DNA from: an uncultured Alphaproteobacteria bacterium | GTDB lineage: Bacteria > Pseudomonadota > Alphaproteobacteria > Rhodobacterales > Rhodobacteraceae | DNA length: 64,000 nt | NCBI GenBank assembly: GCA_902611605.1 | Contig: CACMAH010000001.1 | Span: 62,001-126,000, forward strand | Reading direction: 5' to 3' | In this document: piece by piece, positions 17,720-27,034 of the stretch | Layout of the letters: each line of letters opens with the position of its first letter | Position numbering within the stretch: the first letter of the stretch is position 1 | The notes under the pieces: generated by a model | What the model was told of the DNA's origin: nothing | Database searches by the model: none | What the model saw: only the letters and a program-made list of their open reading frames with translations | Made by a program: the position numbers and the translations under genes

Positions 17720-18328
17720 TCAAAGGCCACCCAAGTTTTTTAGAGAATAAATTACCTCCTCAATTCCTTTTTGGGCTTTTAAATTAATAAAGTGAAAGGG
17801 TTTATCACTCCTTTGGTTGAGCGTATCACGTCTCATTTTTTCAATAGATACATCTACATACTCAGCCAAATCTATTTTATTAATTATTAAAATATCTGAT
17901 TTGGTTATTCCTGGCCCTCCTTTTCTTGGTATTTCTTCACCCATGGCTACATCAATCATGTAAATCGTTAGGTCTGCTAATTCTGGGCTAAAAGTAGCAG
18001 CTAAATTATCACCGCCACTTTCAATTAATATTAAATCTAAATCAGGTATTTTATTTGTTAAATCATCTACTGCAGATAGGTTTATAGAAGCATCTTCTCT
18101 TATAGCAGTGTGAGGACATCCTCCAGTTTCGATTCCTCTTATTCTTTCTAAAGGAAGCACCTGCTTTCTCATTAAATATTCTGCGTCTTCAGCAGTATAG
18201 ATATCATTTGTAATTACTGCCATTGAATACTTTGGGCTCAAATTTCTACACAATGTCTCTGTAAGACTTGTCTTTCCAGCACCTACTGGCCCACCTATTC
18301 CAACCTTCAAAGGTAAACCTCTACCCAT
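17720..18328 (-). CDS. ureG: Urease accessory GTPase UreG
   Basis: The 202-residue SIMIBI GTPase delivers nickel during urease maturation. The P-loop is [15 protein letters not shown] near residue 12. The conserved metal-binding Cys-Pro-His is in [13 protein letters not shown] (about residues 68-80), and [18 protein letters not shown] and NKIDLAEYV (G4-like) follow. Size is normal for the family. It is the last gene of the urease operon, 35 bases after ureF. It acts in the cytosol with UreE, UreF and UreD. Confidence 0.97.
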   Translation of the reverse strand: MGRGLPLKVGIGGPVGAGKTSLTETLCRNLSPKYSMAVITNDIYTAEDAEYLMRKQVLPLERIRGIETGGCPHTAIREDASINLSAVDDLTNKIPDLDLILIESGGDNLAATFSPELADLTIYMIDVAMGEEIPRKGGPGITKSDILIINKIDLAEYVDVSIEKMRRDTLNQRSDKPFHFINLKAQKGIEEVIYSLKNLGGL

Positions 18329-18363
18329 AACTTACTCCATTCATTTTATTTAATATATTATTG

Positions 18364-19029
18364 CTAGGATCTAAATAACCTTACCTTAAGAGTTTCATGT
18401 TTCATAGAAGCTAAATCCGATAGTACACATTTATTTCTCATGTCATCGATATTTGATTTCAATGCTTCCTTTGAAACTTCATCTATTACTGGAAATAAGG
18501 TGAAAAGTAGTTTTTGAGCTTCTGTTTGACCTAAAGGTAAAAGTCGCATGGAAACACAAATCAAATTCGATATAAAACTATGAGCATAAAGAGGAAGAAT
18601 ATATTCTAATTGCACATTTTCAATTTTTGCAACATATCCCATTATTATTGGAAGTGGCATACCTTTTAAATCCACTCCTTCTATGGAAGAGATAATCTTA
18701 GAAAAAGCAGTTCCCATTTCTATTGTTTCATAATACCTCTCCCTACTTTGAGCAAATGCTTTTGCTATGTCAGATAACTCACTTAAATAAGCTACCTTGG
18801 CCTTATATGAATTACAAAATAAGACTAAGTCATTCCATGCAGAACCAAATCTTAAAATATTTTGCAACCACTCAAATAAATCCTCAGATGTTGAAACATT
18901 ACCTTCACAGATTTCGAATTCTAAACCATGCGAATATGCAAAACTACCTAATGGAAAACTGGGCGACAGCCATGCCATAACTTTATGATTTTTTAGATTA
19001 ATGCTGATGTCCAGTTGTTCTAGAGTCAC
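18364..19029 (-). CDS. ureF: Urease accessory protein UreF
   Basis: The chosen start is the GTG at 19029, because AGGAGG ends 8 bases before it; this overlaps the 3' end of ureE by 32 bases. An upstream GTG at 19038 would lie on the ribosome site itself, and an ATG at 18978 is a weaker alternative. Family motifs include MAWLSPSFPLGSFAYSHGLEFE and AFAQSRERYYETIEMGTAF. UreF is an all-helical protein that acts with UreD and UreG to load nickel into apo-urease, acting as a gate for GTP hydrolysis. Confidence 0.93.
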   Translation of the reverse strand: MTLEQLDISINLKNHKVMAWLSPSFPLGSFAYSHGLEFEICEGNVSTSEDLFEWLQNILRFGSAWNDLVLFCNSYKAKVAYLSELSDIAKAFAQSRERYYETIEMGTAFSKIISSIEGVDLKGMPLPIIMGYVAKIENVQLEYILPLYAHSFISNLICVSMRLLPLGQTEAQKLLFTLFPVIDEVSKEALKSNIDDMRNKCVLSDLASMKHETLKVRLFRS

Positions 19030-19456
19030 CGTATGCACCTCCTTCAGGATTAAATGGTTTGTATATAATTTCTACAACTAATCCTAAATTTTCAAGCATT
19101 TGCTTGATTACGTGATCGAAATGAAGTGTAAGACTTCCTTTATCTATTTCACAAGATAGATGTCTGTTACCAATATGCCACGCTCCTTTCATTATCAGTA
19201 ATTCATCATCAGAAGAAGCTTTCATTAACTTTTCAGATGCAGCAATAATTTCAATCAGTCTTCCGTCCTCTAATTCGATAAAATTTCCAGATCTTAATTC
19301 CGTGGTTTTTGCTAAGTCTAGAAGAAACTCTAAACCATGGTCACTTTTCATTAATATTCTACGCCTATATCTATTATCGTATGTTAAGGTAATGGTATCA
19401 AAAACATCTACACTGTTAAAATCTTCAATGGTTTTTAATTTAAATGCTTTATTCAT
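18998..19456 (-). CDS. ureE: Urease accessory nickel-binding protein UreE
   Basis: A 152-residue metallochaperone with the N-terminal domain shape (DTITLTYDNRYRRRILMKSDHGLEFLLDL) and the C-terminal WHIGNRHLSCEI nickel-site region. The tail ends PEGGAYGDSRTTGHQH, with just two His, so it lacks the His-rich extension of Klebsiella UreE. It probably hands nickel to UreG. The conserved tail codons also supply the ribosome binding site of ureF. Confidence 0.93.
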   Translation of the reverse strand: MNKAFKLKTIEDFNSVDVFDTITLTYDNRYRRRILMKSDHGLEFLLDLAKTTELRSGNFIELEDGRLIEIIAASEKLMKASSDDELLIMKGAWHIGNRHLSCEIDKGSLTLHFDHVIKQMLENLGLVVEIIYKPFNPEGGAYGDSRTTGHQH

Positions 19457-19495
19457 TACTTTTCCAAATATTACAAATATATATATAATTAATGT

Positions 19496-21205
19496 TTAGT
19501 ATAGAAAATATCTTTGTGCCATTGGAAGCTCTGATGCAGGTTCACATGTTAAAATTTCTCCATTTGCTCTAACTTCATAAGTTTCTGGATCAACTTCAAC
19601 TTTTGGACACAAATCGTTAAATACCATATTTGACTTATTTATATCTCTAGTATTTTTAACTGGAGCGGTTTTTTTTCTTAGTTCAAGAGCATTTCCAATA
19701 TTATTTTCATAACTAGCCTGAGATACAAATGTTACTGCCGAATTTTCCAAAGATCGACCAAATGCCCCAAACATCTCCCTTGAATAGACTGGTTGCGGGG
19801 TTGGTATAGATGCATTTGGATCTCCCATTTGAGCACAAGCAATACTTCCTCCTAATAAAACCATTTCAGGTTTTACTCCGAAAAAGGCAGGATTCCATAA
19901 TACTAAATCAGCCCTTTTACCTTCAGTGATACTTCCAATTTCACTACTTATTCCATGTGCTATTGATGGATTTATTGTATATTTTGCTAAGTAGCGTTTA
20001 ACCCTTACATTATCATTCTCACCATTTTCTTCTTTTAAACGCCCACGTTGAACTTTCATTTTATGTGCAGTCTGCCATGTGCGTATAATAACCTCTCCTA
20101 CTCTTCCCATAGCTTGACTATCTGAAGCAATAATGGAAAATGCGCCAAGATCGTGCAAAATATCTTCAGCAGCAATAGTTTCTTTTCTAATTCTACTTTC
20201 TGCAAAAGCTATATCTTCTGGAATTGATTTATCTAAATGATGACATACCATTAACATGTCCAAATGCTCTTCTAGAGTATTTATTGTAAATGGTCTTGTT
20301 GGATTTGTAGAACTTGGAATGACATTTTTTTCACCGCAAACTTTTATTATATCTGGAGCATGACCACCCCCCGCTCCTTCAGTATGAAATGCATGGATAG
20401 TTCTATTATCAATAGCTTTTACAGTTGTTTCTACATATCCACTTTCGTTTAAAGTATCAGTATGAATCATAACTTGGACATCTAGGTTATCTGCAACTGA
20501 TAAACAATTATTGATAGCTGCTGGAGTTGTCCCCCAATCTTCATGAAGTTTTAAAGCACAGGCTCCTGCTAAAATTTGTTCTTCTAATGCTTCAGGCAAA
20601 CTTGCATTTCCTTTACCTGCAAAAGCAAGATTCATAGGAAAGGCATCTGCTGATTGTAGCATTCTCCCAATATGCCATTTTCCAGGAGTACATGTTGTAG
20701 CTAATGTACCATGAGCTGGACCAGTCCCTCCACCTAACATTGTGGTAAGTCCTGAATGTAAAGCATCTTCTATTTGTTGTGGGCAAATAAAATGGATATG
20801 TGAATCAAAACCACCTGCTGTCAATATTTTGCCTTCTCCGGCAATTACTTCAGTACCAGGGCCAACTATAATATCCACATTTGGCTGAGTATCAGGATTC
20901 CCTCCTTTGCCAATTTTACAAATTCTTCCATCCAAAATTCCTAAGTCAGCCTTATAAATTCCAGAGATATCAAGTATTAAAGCGTTAGTAATAATAGTAT
21001 CAACTGCACCTTTACTTCTTGGAATTTGAGATTGCCCCATACCATCTCTTATGACTTTACCACCACCAAATTTAATTTCTTCCCCATAAGTTGTGAAATC
21101 CTCCTCAACTTCAATAATTAATTCTGTGTCCGCTAACCTAACTTTATCGCCTTTGGTGGGACCATACATATCTGCATAAAGATTTCTCGGTATAATATTA
21201 GACAT
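19496..21205 (-). CDS. ureC: Urease alpha subunit UreC
   Basis: The 569-residue catalytic subunit hydrolyses urea to ammonia and carbamate at a binuclear nickel centre. Active-site motifs are intact. [14 protein letters not shown] supplies the first Ni ligands, and [13 protein letters not shown] contains the lysine that is carbamylated. HTDTLNESG and [15 protein letters not shown] follow, as do [22 protein letters not shown], the mobile-flap region with the catalytic His, and [11 protein letters not shown]. It overlaps the end of ureB by 8 bases. Length equals the usual ~570. Confidence 0.98.
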   Translation of the reverse strand: MSNIIPRNLYADMYGPTKGDKVRLADTELIIEVEEDFTTYGEEIKFGGGKVIRDGMGQSQIPRSKGAVDTIITNALILDISGIYKADLGILDGRICKIGKGGNPDTQPNVDIIVGPGTEVIAGEGKILTAGGFDSHIHFICPQQIEDALHSGLTTMLGGGTGPAHGTLATTCTPGKWHIGRMLQSADAFPMNLAFAGKGNASLPEALEEQILAGACALKLHEDWGTTPAAINNCLSVADNLDVQVMIHTDTLNESGYVETTVKAIDNRTIHAFHTEGAGGGHAPDIIKVCGEKNVIPSSTNPTRPFTINTLEEHLDMLMVCHHLDKSIPEDIAFAESRIRKETIAAEDILHDLGAFSIIASDSQAMGRVGEVIIRTWQTAHKMKVQRGRLKEENGENDNVRVKRYLAKYTINPSIAHGISSEIGSITEGKRADLVLWNPAFFGVKPEMVLLGGSIACAQMGDPNASIPTPQPVYSREMFGAFGRSLENSAVTFVSQASYENNIGNALELRKKTAPVKNTRDINKSNMVFNDLCPKVEVDPETYEVRANGEILTCEPASELPMAQRYFLY

Positions 21206-21509
21206 CTAAATCACCCATGACTTTGGCATTAAATCCATATATTTTTCTATTCCCTTTAAATGGTATTAAATTGACTATTTTTATCTGACCAGGCTCGAAT
21301 CTAACTGCCGTACCAGACGGTATGTTTAGCCGACATCCGAAGGCCTTTACTCTATCAAATTTAAGAGATTCGTTAGTTTCTGCAAAATGAAAATGACTTC
21401 CAACCTGTATTGGTCTATCACCTGAATTAGAAATTTGCAGTTCAAAAGATTTCATTTTTTGATTTAAGATAAGGTCTCCTTCTAATGTGATTACTTCCCC
21501 TGGTTTCAT
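21198..21509 (-). CDS. ureB: Urease beta subunit UreB
   Basis: A 103-residue structural subunit. It starts [17 protein letters not shown] and contains [19 protein letters not shown] and [21 protein letters not shown], all strongly conserved in UreB. The start codon overlaps the ureA stop by one base (TAATG type), pointing to translational coupling. UreB assembles with UreA and UreC into the (ABC)3 trimer. Confidence 0.97.
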   Translation of the reverse strand: MKPGEVITLEGDLILNQKMKSFELQISNSGDRPIQVGSHFHFAETNESLKFDRVKAFGCRLNIPSGTAVRFEPGQIKIVNLIPFKGNRKIYGFNAKVMGDLDV

Positions 21510-21823
21510 TATTTTTTTTCCTTTCTAATAGGGTAATGTACTGTTACTAATTTTGTTCCGTCAGGAAAAGTAGCCTCAACTTGAACATCTTTTATCATGT
21601 CTGCTATACCATCCATACATTGTTCAGCAGTTAAAACCTTACCACCTTCATCCATTAATTGAGAAACTGACTTACCATCTCTCGCACCTTCTATAACAAA
21701 GTCAGTAATTAAAGCTATTGCTTCTGGATGGTTAAGTTTTACTCCCCTATCTAAACGACTCCTTGCAACCATTGCTGCTAAACTTATTAATAATTTGTCT
21801 TTCTCTCTTGGGGTCAAATACAT
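21509..21823 (-). CDS. ureA: Urease gamma subunit UreA
   Basis: A 104-residue subunit with the classic opening [20 protein letters not shown], then [14 protein letters not shown] and the C-terminal [17 protein letters not shown]. These are near-invariant UreA motifs. It follows ureD by 15 bases and is coupled to ureB. Confidence 0.97.
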   Translation of the reverse strand: MYLTPREKDKLLISLAAMVARSRLDRGVKLNHPEAIALITDFVIEGARDGKSVSQLMDEGGKVLTAEQCMDGIADMIKDVQVEATFPDGTKLVTVHYPIRKEKK

Positions 21824-21838
21824 TTTATGATCTTACCT

Positions 21839-22675
21839 TTAAATACTTAATATTCGTGGAATTTTTGATTTTTCATTTACAAATAAAATCAGGATTTCCT
21901 CAATAGTTTTTTTCAATTCTATTGGATTTTTGGCTAATGCTCTTAAAGATATAAAATCATTCCAATGACTAGCCTCACCAAATATACTTTCAGAAGATAT
22001 TATATTTCTCATTTTATTTAAAAAGTTTTTTGAGTCTTTTGATAAATACATAATATTTAATAGAGACCTATAGTTACCTAAATTTGTTTTTCGGTACATA
22101 GTTTTTTTATCTTCAAATAAAAAATTTTCAGCAAATATTAATTTTTCATCTCTTTTAATACGCCAATGGTCAGAAAAGAAGCAATCAGCGTTTAATTCAC
22201 CACTAGCTAAACGCCCAAAAACAATATTTTCAATAATAAGAAGTTTACTAGAGCTTTTAATATCAAAATCTAAATTTCTAATCAGTTTTGAATTATGAAA
22301 CAATATAGTTTCTTTAGGACACCAAAATAAAGTGGAATTATCTTCAAGGGTAACTTTAGTATTTAAAATACCTTGTTCACTAGTTGATTTATAAACTTTC
22401 TCAGATGCTTGAGTAGTTATCCAAGTATTAGTTTTTTTTGCAGCTTCTACTTCAATTGATAAGTTATCACCTCCAACAATACCTCCACCTGTATTAATTA
22501 GAACTGCTTCGGCATATTTTGATTTAGATTTAGGAATCAAAACTTTCAAAGCACCAGACTGATATAAATCATGGATTGAAGTTTCATCATTACTACTCAT
22601 GAATGAAATTTTTAACTTACCTTTCGATCGCTGATAGTTATTAGTACTTATTAAATTTTTAATTTTTGCTTTCAC
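21839..22675 (-). CDS. ureD: Urease accessory protein UreD (UreH)
   Basis: A 278-residue scaffold for nickel insertion. Family features are the GALKVLIPKSKSKYAEAVLINTGGGIVGGD region near residue 40, an ITTQASEKVYKS segment and WCPKETILFHNSKL. The first ~25 residues (KAKIKNLISTNNYQRSKG) are Lys/Asn-rich and poorly conserved, so the true start could be slightly later. It is the first gene of the ureDABCEFG operon, the usual alphaproteobacterial order. Confidence 0.92.
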   Translation of the reverse strand: MKAKIKNLISTNNYQRSKGKLKISFMSSNDETSIHDLYQSGALKVLIPKSKSKYAEAVLINTGGGIVGGDNLSIEVEAAKKTNTWITTQASEKVYKSTSEQGILNTKVTLEDNSTLFWCPKETILFHNSKLIRNLDFDIKSSSKLLIIENIVFGRLASGELNADCFFSDHWRIKRDEKLIFAENFLFEDKKTMYRKTNLGNYRSLLNIMYLSKDSKNFLNKMRNIISSESIFGEASHWNDFISLRALAKNPIELKKTIEEILILFVNEKSKIPRILSI

Positions 22676-22702
22676 TTTTAAAATTTAAATTCAAATTTGT
22701 AT

Positions 22703-23275
22703 TTATCTTGATTGTTCGTGGTATTCTTCATTAGGACGCATCGCTACAGCACTTGCTACTCTATTTGTCATATTAAAGAAACCTGCTACATTAGCGATAT
22801 CCCAAATATCACGGTCACTGAAACCAACATTTCGAAGTTTTTGCCTATCATCTTCATTTATATCTGAACTATTTTTTGTAATTTTTTCTGTGAATTCCAA
22901 CATAGTTTTTTGTCTATCATCTAAAGGAGCCATTTTATAGTTCATTACTATCATTTCACCTAAAATAGGGTTTTTTGACAATTCTCTTACAGCTGCTCCG
23001 TGTGCTACCAAGCAATAAAAACATTTATTTATTGATGAAACTGTAACAGCAATCATCTCCCTATCTAATTTTGAAAGACCACTTTCAGATAACATCAATT
23101 CATTATAAATAGAGGTAAATGCATCTAATTTATTAATATCAAAAGCATAGGCTTTTAATACATTCGGGACCATACCCAACTTTTCCTGACATATATCAAA
23201 ATATTTTTTTGTAGCTTCTGGTAATGGATCAACCATTGTCAAATTAAGTGCTGTGACTTTTTCAGATGAATTCAT
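22703..23275 (-). CDS. AhpD/carboxymuconolactone-decarboxylase-like protein
   Basis: About 190 residues. The start chosen is the second ATG (MNSSEKVTAL), 4 bases after GAGGTG; the ATG five codons upstream is possible. The AhpD-like redox motif is SINKCFYCLVAHGAAVREL (CxxC plus downstream His), as in the peroxidase-related enzyme family. Members reduce peroxides with lipoyl or thiol partners, though physiological roles are mostly unknown. It sits upstream of ureD by about 28 bases and might be co-transcribed with urease, without an evident metabolic link. Confidence 0.82.
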   Translation of the reverse strand: MNSSEKVTALNLTMVDPLPEATKKYFDICQEKLGMVPNVLKAYAFDINKLDAFTSIYNELMLSESGLSKLDREMIAVTVSSINKCFYCLVAHGAAVRELSKNPILGEMIVMNYKMAPLDDRQKTMLEFTEKITKNSSDINEDDRQKLRNVGFSDRDIWDIANVAGFFNMTNRVASAVAMRPNEEYHEQSR

Positions 23276-23341
23276 ATTACACCTCTTCATAAAAAATTAT
23301 TATTTATATTTCCTACTAAACAGCTAAGCATTTCAATAACT

Positions 23342-23359
23342 AGATTTCAAAAGAAATCT
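23342..23359. terminator. Short hairpin between qor and the AhpD-like gene
   Basis: AGATTTC-AAAA-GAAATCT is a perfect 7-bp hairpin in the 97-base gap downstream of the oxidoreductase gene. On the plus strand it is followed by TTTTTAAT, but flanking genes are on the minus strand, where no T-run follows. It may be a weak terminator or a 3'-end-stabilising structure. Confidence 0.4.
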
Positions 23360-23386
23360 TTTTAATAGTCATTAAAAAAGGAAATC

Positions 23387-24379
23387 TTAGGGTATCAAAA
23401 TTATAGAACCTTCTGTCTTTCCAGATTCTATGGCCTCATGAGCCTTTACGGCATCTTTTAATGAAAATTCATAATTAACGTTCGATTTTATGACTCCTTT
23501 AGAAATGGCATTGAATAGATCATTGGCAGTCCACTCCAAATCATTTCGTTTTGCCACATAATGCATAATTGCTGGTCTAGTAATAAATAGTGAACCACGA
23601 CGACCCAAATCTTGTATAACATCAATTGGATCAGGCGGACCAGATACATGACCATAAGCTGCACACATTCCCATTGGCTTTAAACTATCTAAAGATTGCT
23701 GTAATGTATCTTTTCCAATTGCTTCATAAACTACATCACAACCTACACCACTTGTAACTTCTTTAACTACATTTACAAAATTTTCTTTAGATCGAATAAC
23801 TGGATAATCACATCCTATGTCTTTAATAAGCTCTGCTTTATTTTCAGTAGAAACAGTGCCAATAACTACAGCTCCTAATGCTTTTGCCCATTGGCATAAA
23901 ATAAGACCCATTCCACCTGCAGCGGCATGCACTAATACTACATCACCTGCTTTTACCCTATAAGTTCGGTGTAAAAGGTAATGTGCTGTCATTCCTTTCA
24001 TGAGTAATGAAGCAACCAATTTATCATCTAGTCCACTTGGTAAATGTAACAACTTATCTGCAGGGTAATTTCTGGATTCAGAATAACTACCAAGTGGTGG
24101 AATCCCATAAGCAACTTTATCACCAATAGAAAAATTACGAACACCTTGTCCTATATCTTCAACTACTCCAACACCTTCAAAGCCTATGATTACGGGTGGC
24201 TTTTGTACAGGCCAAGGGTGTGAAATTCCAGCTCTATGATAGGTATCTGCAAAATTTACGCCTATGGCTGTATGTTTAAGCCTTACTTCTCCCTTTCCTG
24301 GATAATTAACAGGCCATACTTGCCATTTCATAGCATTTGGTGAACCTAGCTTATGAATAACTTGGGCTTTATTAGTCAT
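23387..24379 (-). CDS. qor: NADPH:quinone oxidoreductase (zinc-free MDR family)
   Basis: A 330-residue medium-chain reductase of the QOR type. Features are HTAIGVNFADTYHRAG near the start, PPVIIGFEGVGVVEDIGQGV, the NADPH-binding VLVHAAAGGMGLILCQWAKALGA (Rossmann AAxGGxG), and VYEAIGKDT. There are no catalytic or structural zinc cysteines, as expected for QOR. Length is standard (~325). The substrate is probably a quinone or enone in the cytosol. It is followed by the HAD gene upstream on the same strand with a 50-base gap. Confidence 0.9.
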   Translation of the reverse strand: MTNKAQVIHKLGSPNAMKWQVWPVNYPGKGEVRLKHTAIGVNFADTYHRAGISHPWPVQKPPVIIGFEGVGVVEDIGQGVRNFSIGDKVAYGIPPLGSYSESRNYPADKLLHLPSGLDDKLVASLLMKGMTAHYLLHRTYRVKAGDVVLVHAAAGGMGLILCQWAKALGAVVIGTVSTENKAELIKDIGCDYPVIRSKENFVNVVKEVTSGVGCDVVYEAIGKDTLQQSLDSLKPMGMCAAYGHVSGPPDPIDVIQDLGRRGSLFITRPAIMHYVAKRNDLEWTANDLFNAISKGVIKSNVNYEFSLKDAVKAHEAIESGKTEGSIILIP

Positions 24380-24432
24380 AAATTACAACACAAAAAATAA
24401 AATTGTAGCTTATTATTATAAATTTAATTTTT

Positions 24433-25089
24433 CTAGCCCAAAACTTCTTCAACTTTGCTCATTAAATTATAAGTCAATGTATAATATTTATTACTTATTG
24501 GAATTTCAGCATACTCACCAGGAAAAAGAATACATTTAACTCCTGCTTGCAATGCGCAGTTTTGATTAACAACTGTATCTTCTATTACAATTGCTTCATC
24601 TTCCGCTAAATCCAGTATATCCAAAGCGTATTGATAGATTTCAGGATCAGGCTTTGGCTTATCAACATTTTTATTTGTGGTTATTAAATCAAATACTTTA
24701 AAGTCTAACTCATCAATAATAGCAGATTTAATAACATTTATATTTGACTCTGAAGTAGTTGTTATAAATCCAAGTTTTATACCATTATTCTTCGCAAAGC
24801 GTATTACATCTATTACTGTTGGCCTTAAGTACAAAGTACCAGGAATTAATTCGGTAAAAAACTTTTCTTTGTAGAAATGTATAGACTGAATTTTATCCTC
24901 AGATAGGGAATTATTTGCAAATTTCCTTATTCTTTTTATACCTCCTGGTTCTGTAAGAAGATTACAATATGTAGCGGTATTCCAATACCAATCAACCCCA
25001 ACCTTTTCAAAGGCAAGATTATAACTTTTTCTTTGAATTTCTGATGTTTCTACTAAAGTTCCTATCGACCCAAATAAGATTGCTTTCAT
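24433..25089 (-). CDS. HAD-like (CbbY-type) protein lacking the catalytic Asp pair
   Basis: A 218-residue protein clearly of the CbbY/PGM-like HAD fold. It shows a cap domain, motif II in GFITTTSES, motif III Lys in NVDKPKPDPEIYQYAL and the acidic motif IV IVIEDTVVNQNCALQAG. Motif I, usually FDxDGTL, reads LFGSIGTLVET: the nucleophile Asp and the acid/base Asp are replaced by Gly and Ile. It is therefore probably not a phosphatase by the normal mechanism. A LacI-type operator lies 59-76 bases upstream of the start, tying it to the adjacent catabolic operon. Confidence 0.8.
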   Translation of the reverse strand: MKAILFGSIGTLVETSEIQRKSYNLAFEKVGVDWYWNTATYCNLLTEPGGIKRIRKFANNSLSEDKIQSIHFYKEKFFTELIPGTLYLRPTVIDVIRFAKNNGIKLGFITTTSESNINVIKSAIIDELDFKVFDLITTNKNVDKPKPDPEIYQYALDILDLAEDEAIVIEDTVVNQNCALQAGVKCILFPGEYAEIPISNKYYTLTYNLMSKVEEVLG

Positions 25090-25148
25090 TTCAGGATAGC
25101 TTTCATTTATTTATCACTTAGAAAATTCTTTTTAATTAATAACTATAA

Positions 25149-25164
25149 TTGCATACGTTTGCAA
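25149..25164. promoter_or_regulatory. LacI-type operator upstream of the HAD gene
   Basis: TTGCATACGTTTGCAA is a near-perfect 16-bp palindrome (one mismatched position pair) with the central CG typical of LacI-family operators. A nearly identical site lies upstream of the ABC ATPase at 37570. A LacI regulator is encoded inside the intervening operon. Confidence 0.7.
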
Positions 25165-25192
25165 TTTTTTTTTACCAAACCAAATTTATAAA

Positions 25193-26329
25193 TTATGAAA
25201 TTAAAGCAGCACCCTCTGATAATGTACTTAATTTTGCATACGCTATTTCTGGATCAACTGCACCAAATCCTGCAAAAGTACCAAAACCACAGTCAGTTCC
25301 AGCAACAACTCTATCTTCACCAACAATATTTATAAAACGTTCAATCCTCTGACGAACTAGTTCTGGATGTTCAATAAAATTAGTTGTTGTATCAACTACA
25401 CCAGGTACTAAAATTTTATTGTCAGGTATCTCAGACTTTCTATTTTTAAATACCTCCCATTCGTGTGCGTGCCTAGGATTAGATGTTTCAAACAAAAGAA
25501 ATTGAGCTTTCGCTTTCATTAATGTTGAGAATACTTTATTCATGTCTATGTCGCAACAGTGTGGACCTTCATAATTCCCCCAACAAATATGTACTCTTAC
25601 TTTTTCTTCGGGAATATCTCTCAGAGCATAATTTAGTGTTTCAATATGTAACTCCGCAATTTTTAAAAATTCATCATCACTTAAATCATTAAATAACATA
25701 TGTCTGCTTAAAGCTAAATCAGGGCAATCCAGTTGAAGATATAAGCCTGAACCTATAATTGTTTCGTATTCAGTTTTCATTACATCAGCAAGTGCAGCTA
25801 AATACTCTTCTCTGGAAGAATAGAATTGATTCTGTAAAAATAATGAAATTACACCAGGAGAAGCAGCATTCATGAAACCTCTTGATACATTACATATTTT
25901 CATTGCAGTCTTTAAGTTAAAAATGTCTTTATTTAAATCAACCTGACCTTTAGATGAAACACGGTCTGTACACATAGGCCTGGCATATGTTGGCGTTCCA
26001 CCATCATCAGCTAATCGTTTTAAAAAAGTTGGAAACAACTTTAAATCAGCTGGTGGATTGCGAGGACTATCCCCTGAAAAACCATTATATCTATCTTTAA
26101 CATATGTAGCATAACTTATTTTTGATGTTTCACCATCACTCACAATATCAACCCCAGAATTAACTTGCTTTTTAACTGTTTCCAGTACTGCTTTATTCAT
26201 TACATTATCAAAATCATCTTGATTATATTTTTGATTATTCTCACGAGCAAAAATAAAATCTACTACTTCCTGTTTTCTTGGTAAACTACCAACGTGTGTT
26301 ACAGATATTTTTTTCAAGTTGACCTCCAT
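25193..26329 (-). CDS. MetE C-terminal-domain-like methyltransferase
   Basis: A 378-residue protein similar to the catalytic half of cobalamin-independent methionine synthase. It has THVGSLPR at the N-terminus and DGETSKISYATYV. The zinc-binding pair is visible as VRVHICWGNYEGPH (His-x-Cys), with the third Cys in AGTDCGFGTF. It lacks the MetE N-terminal half, as do the stand-alone methionine synthase II-like proteins used for non-standard methyl donors. It is the last gene of the 12-gene catabolic operon, suggesting transfer of a methyl group from the imported compound to a thiol. This role is inferred. Confidence 0.83.
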   Translation of the reverse strand: MEVNLKKISVTHVGSLPRKQEVVDFIFARENNQKYNQDDFDNVMNKAVLETVKKQVNSGVDIVSDGETSKISYATYVKDRYNGFSGDSPRNPPADLKLFPTFLKRLADDGGTPTYARPMCTDRVSSKGQVDLNKDIFNLKTAMKICNVSRGFMNAASPGVISLFLQNQFYSSREEYLAALADVMKTEYETIIGSGLYLQLDCPDLALSRHMLFNDLSDDEFLKIAELHIETLNYALRDIPEEKVRVHICWGNYEGPHCCDIDMNKVFSTLMKAKAQFLLFETSNPRHAHEWEVFKNRKSEIPDNKILVPGVVDTTTNFIEHPELVRQRIERFINIVGEDRVVAGTDCGFGTFAGFGAVDPEIAYAKLSTLSEGAALIS

Positions 26330-26338
26330 CTCTATAAT

Positions 26339-27034
26339 TTATCGTATCAACCATTCACATAGTATTTTGTTTAAATAGGCAGGTTGCTCTAAAGTAGGTA
26401 AATGTGCAGCATCAGGTATGATTTCTAATGTAGAATTTTCAATTAAACTCTCCATTTCCATATGAACTTTGATAGGACATAATCGATCGTATTCTCCACA
26501 TATTATTAAAGAAGGTATCTTTATATTTTTTAGTGTGGACTTATAGTCTTTGCGATTAGCCAGTGCTGTTGATTGATTTATAAAAATCTCCTTGCCTAAA
26601 TCATTAGCCATACTTAAACATAAATCAAAAATCTCTTGGTTTTGTTTATCTTTCCTGAGGTAGTTATTTTTTATTTGTTGACACATAACATCTTCTAACA
26701 GACCCTCATTTACTAACTGGATTTGTGGTAATCTCCTAGATTTAATTTCTGATGTTTCTGATTTATAATTGGTATCCATTAAAACAATTTTCATTACTCT
26801 TTCAGGAACCTTTCTAATAATTTCCATTGCTAAGATACCTCCCATCGATAATCCAATTAAAACAAATTTTGTTGGCAAATATCTAAGGATTTCAAATGAA
26901 ATATTCTCTATAGAATTATAAGAACTTGCTGGAGTTACACATACAATATATTGTTTGGAAAATTCATTTATTTGTGGCTGAAATAATCTAGAATCACACA
27001 TCATTCCAGGAATGAAAACTAATGGGTATCTCAT
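26339..27034 (-). CDS. Alpha/beta hydrolase
   Basis: The 231-residue protein has the nucleophile elbow IGLSMGGILAMEI (Ser near residue 79), an Asp in CGEYDRLCP and the catalytic His in IPDAAHLPTLEQP. The oxyanion region is FIPGMMCDSRLF. It is a cytosolic esterase, lactonase or C-C hydrolase; the substrate is unknown. The start overlaps the cupin stop by one base, showing coupling in the operon. Confidence 0.88.
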   Translation of the reverse strand: MRYPLVFIPGMMCDSRLFQPQINEFSKQYIVCVTPASSYNSIENISFEILRYLPTKFVLIGLSMGGILAMEIIRKVPERVMKIVLMDTNYKSETSEIKSRRLPQIQLVNEGLLEDVMCQQIKNNYLRKDKQNQEIFDLCLSMANDLGKEIFINQSTALANRKDYKSTLKNIKIPSLIICGEYDRLCPIKVHMEMESLIENSTLEIIPDAAHLPTLEQPAYLNKILCEWLIR

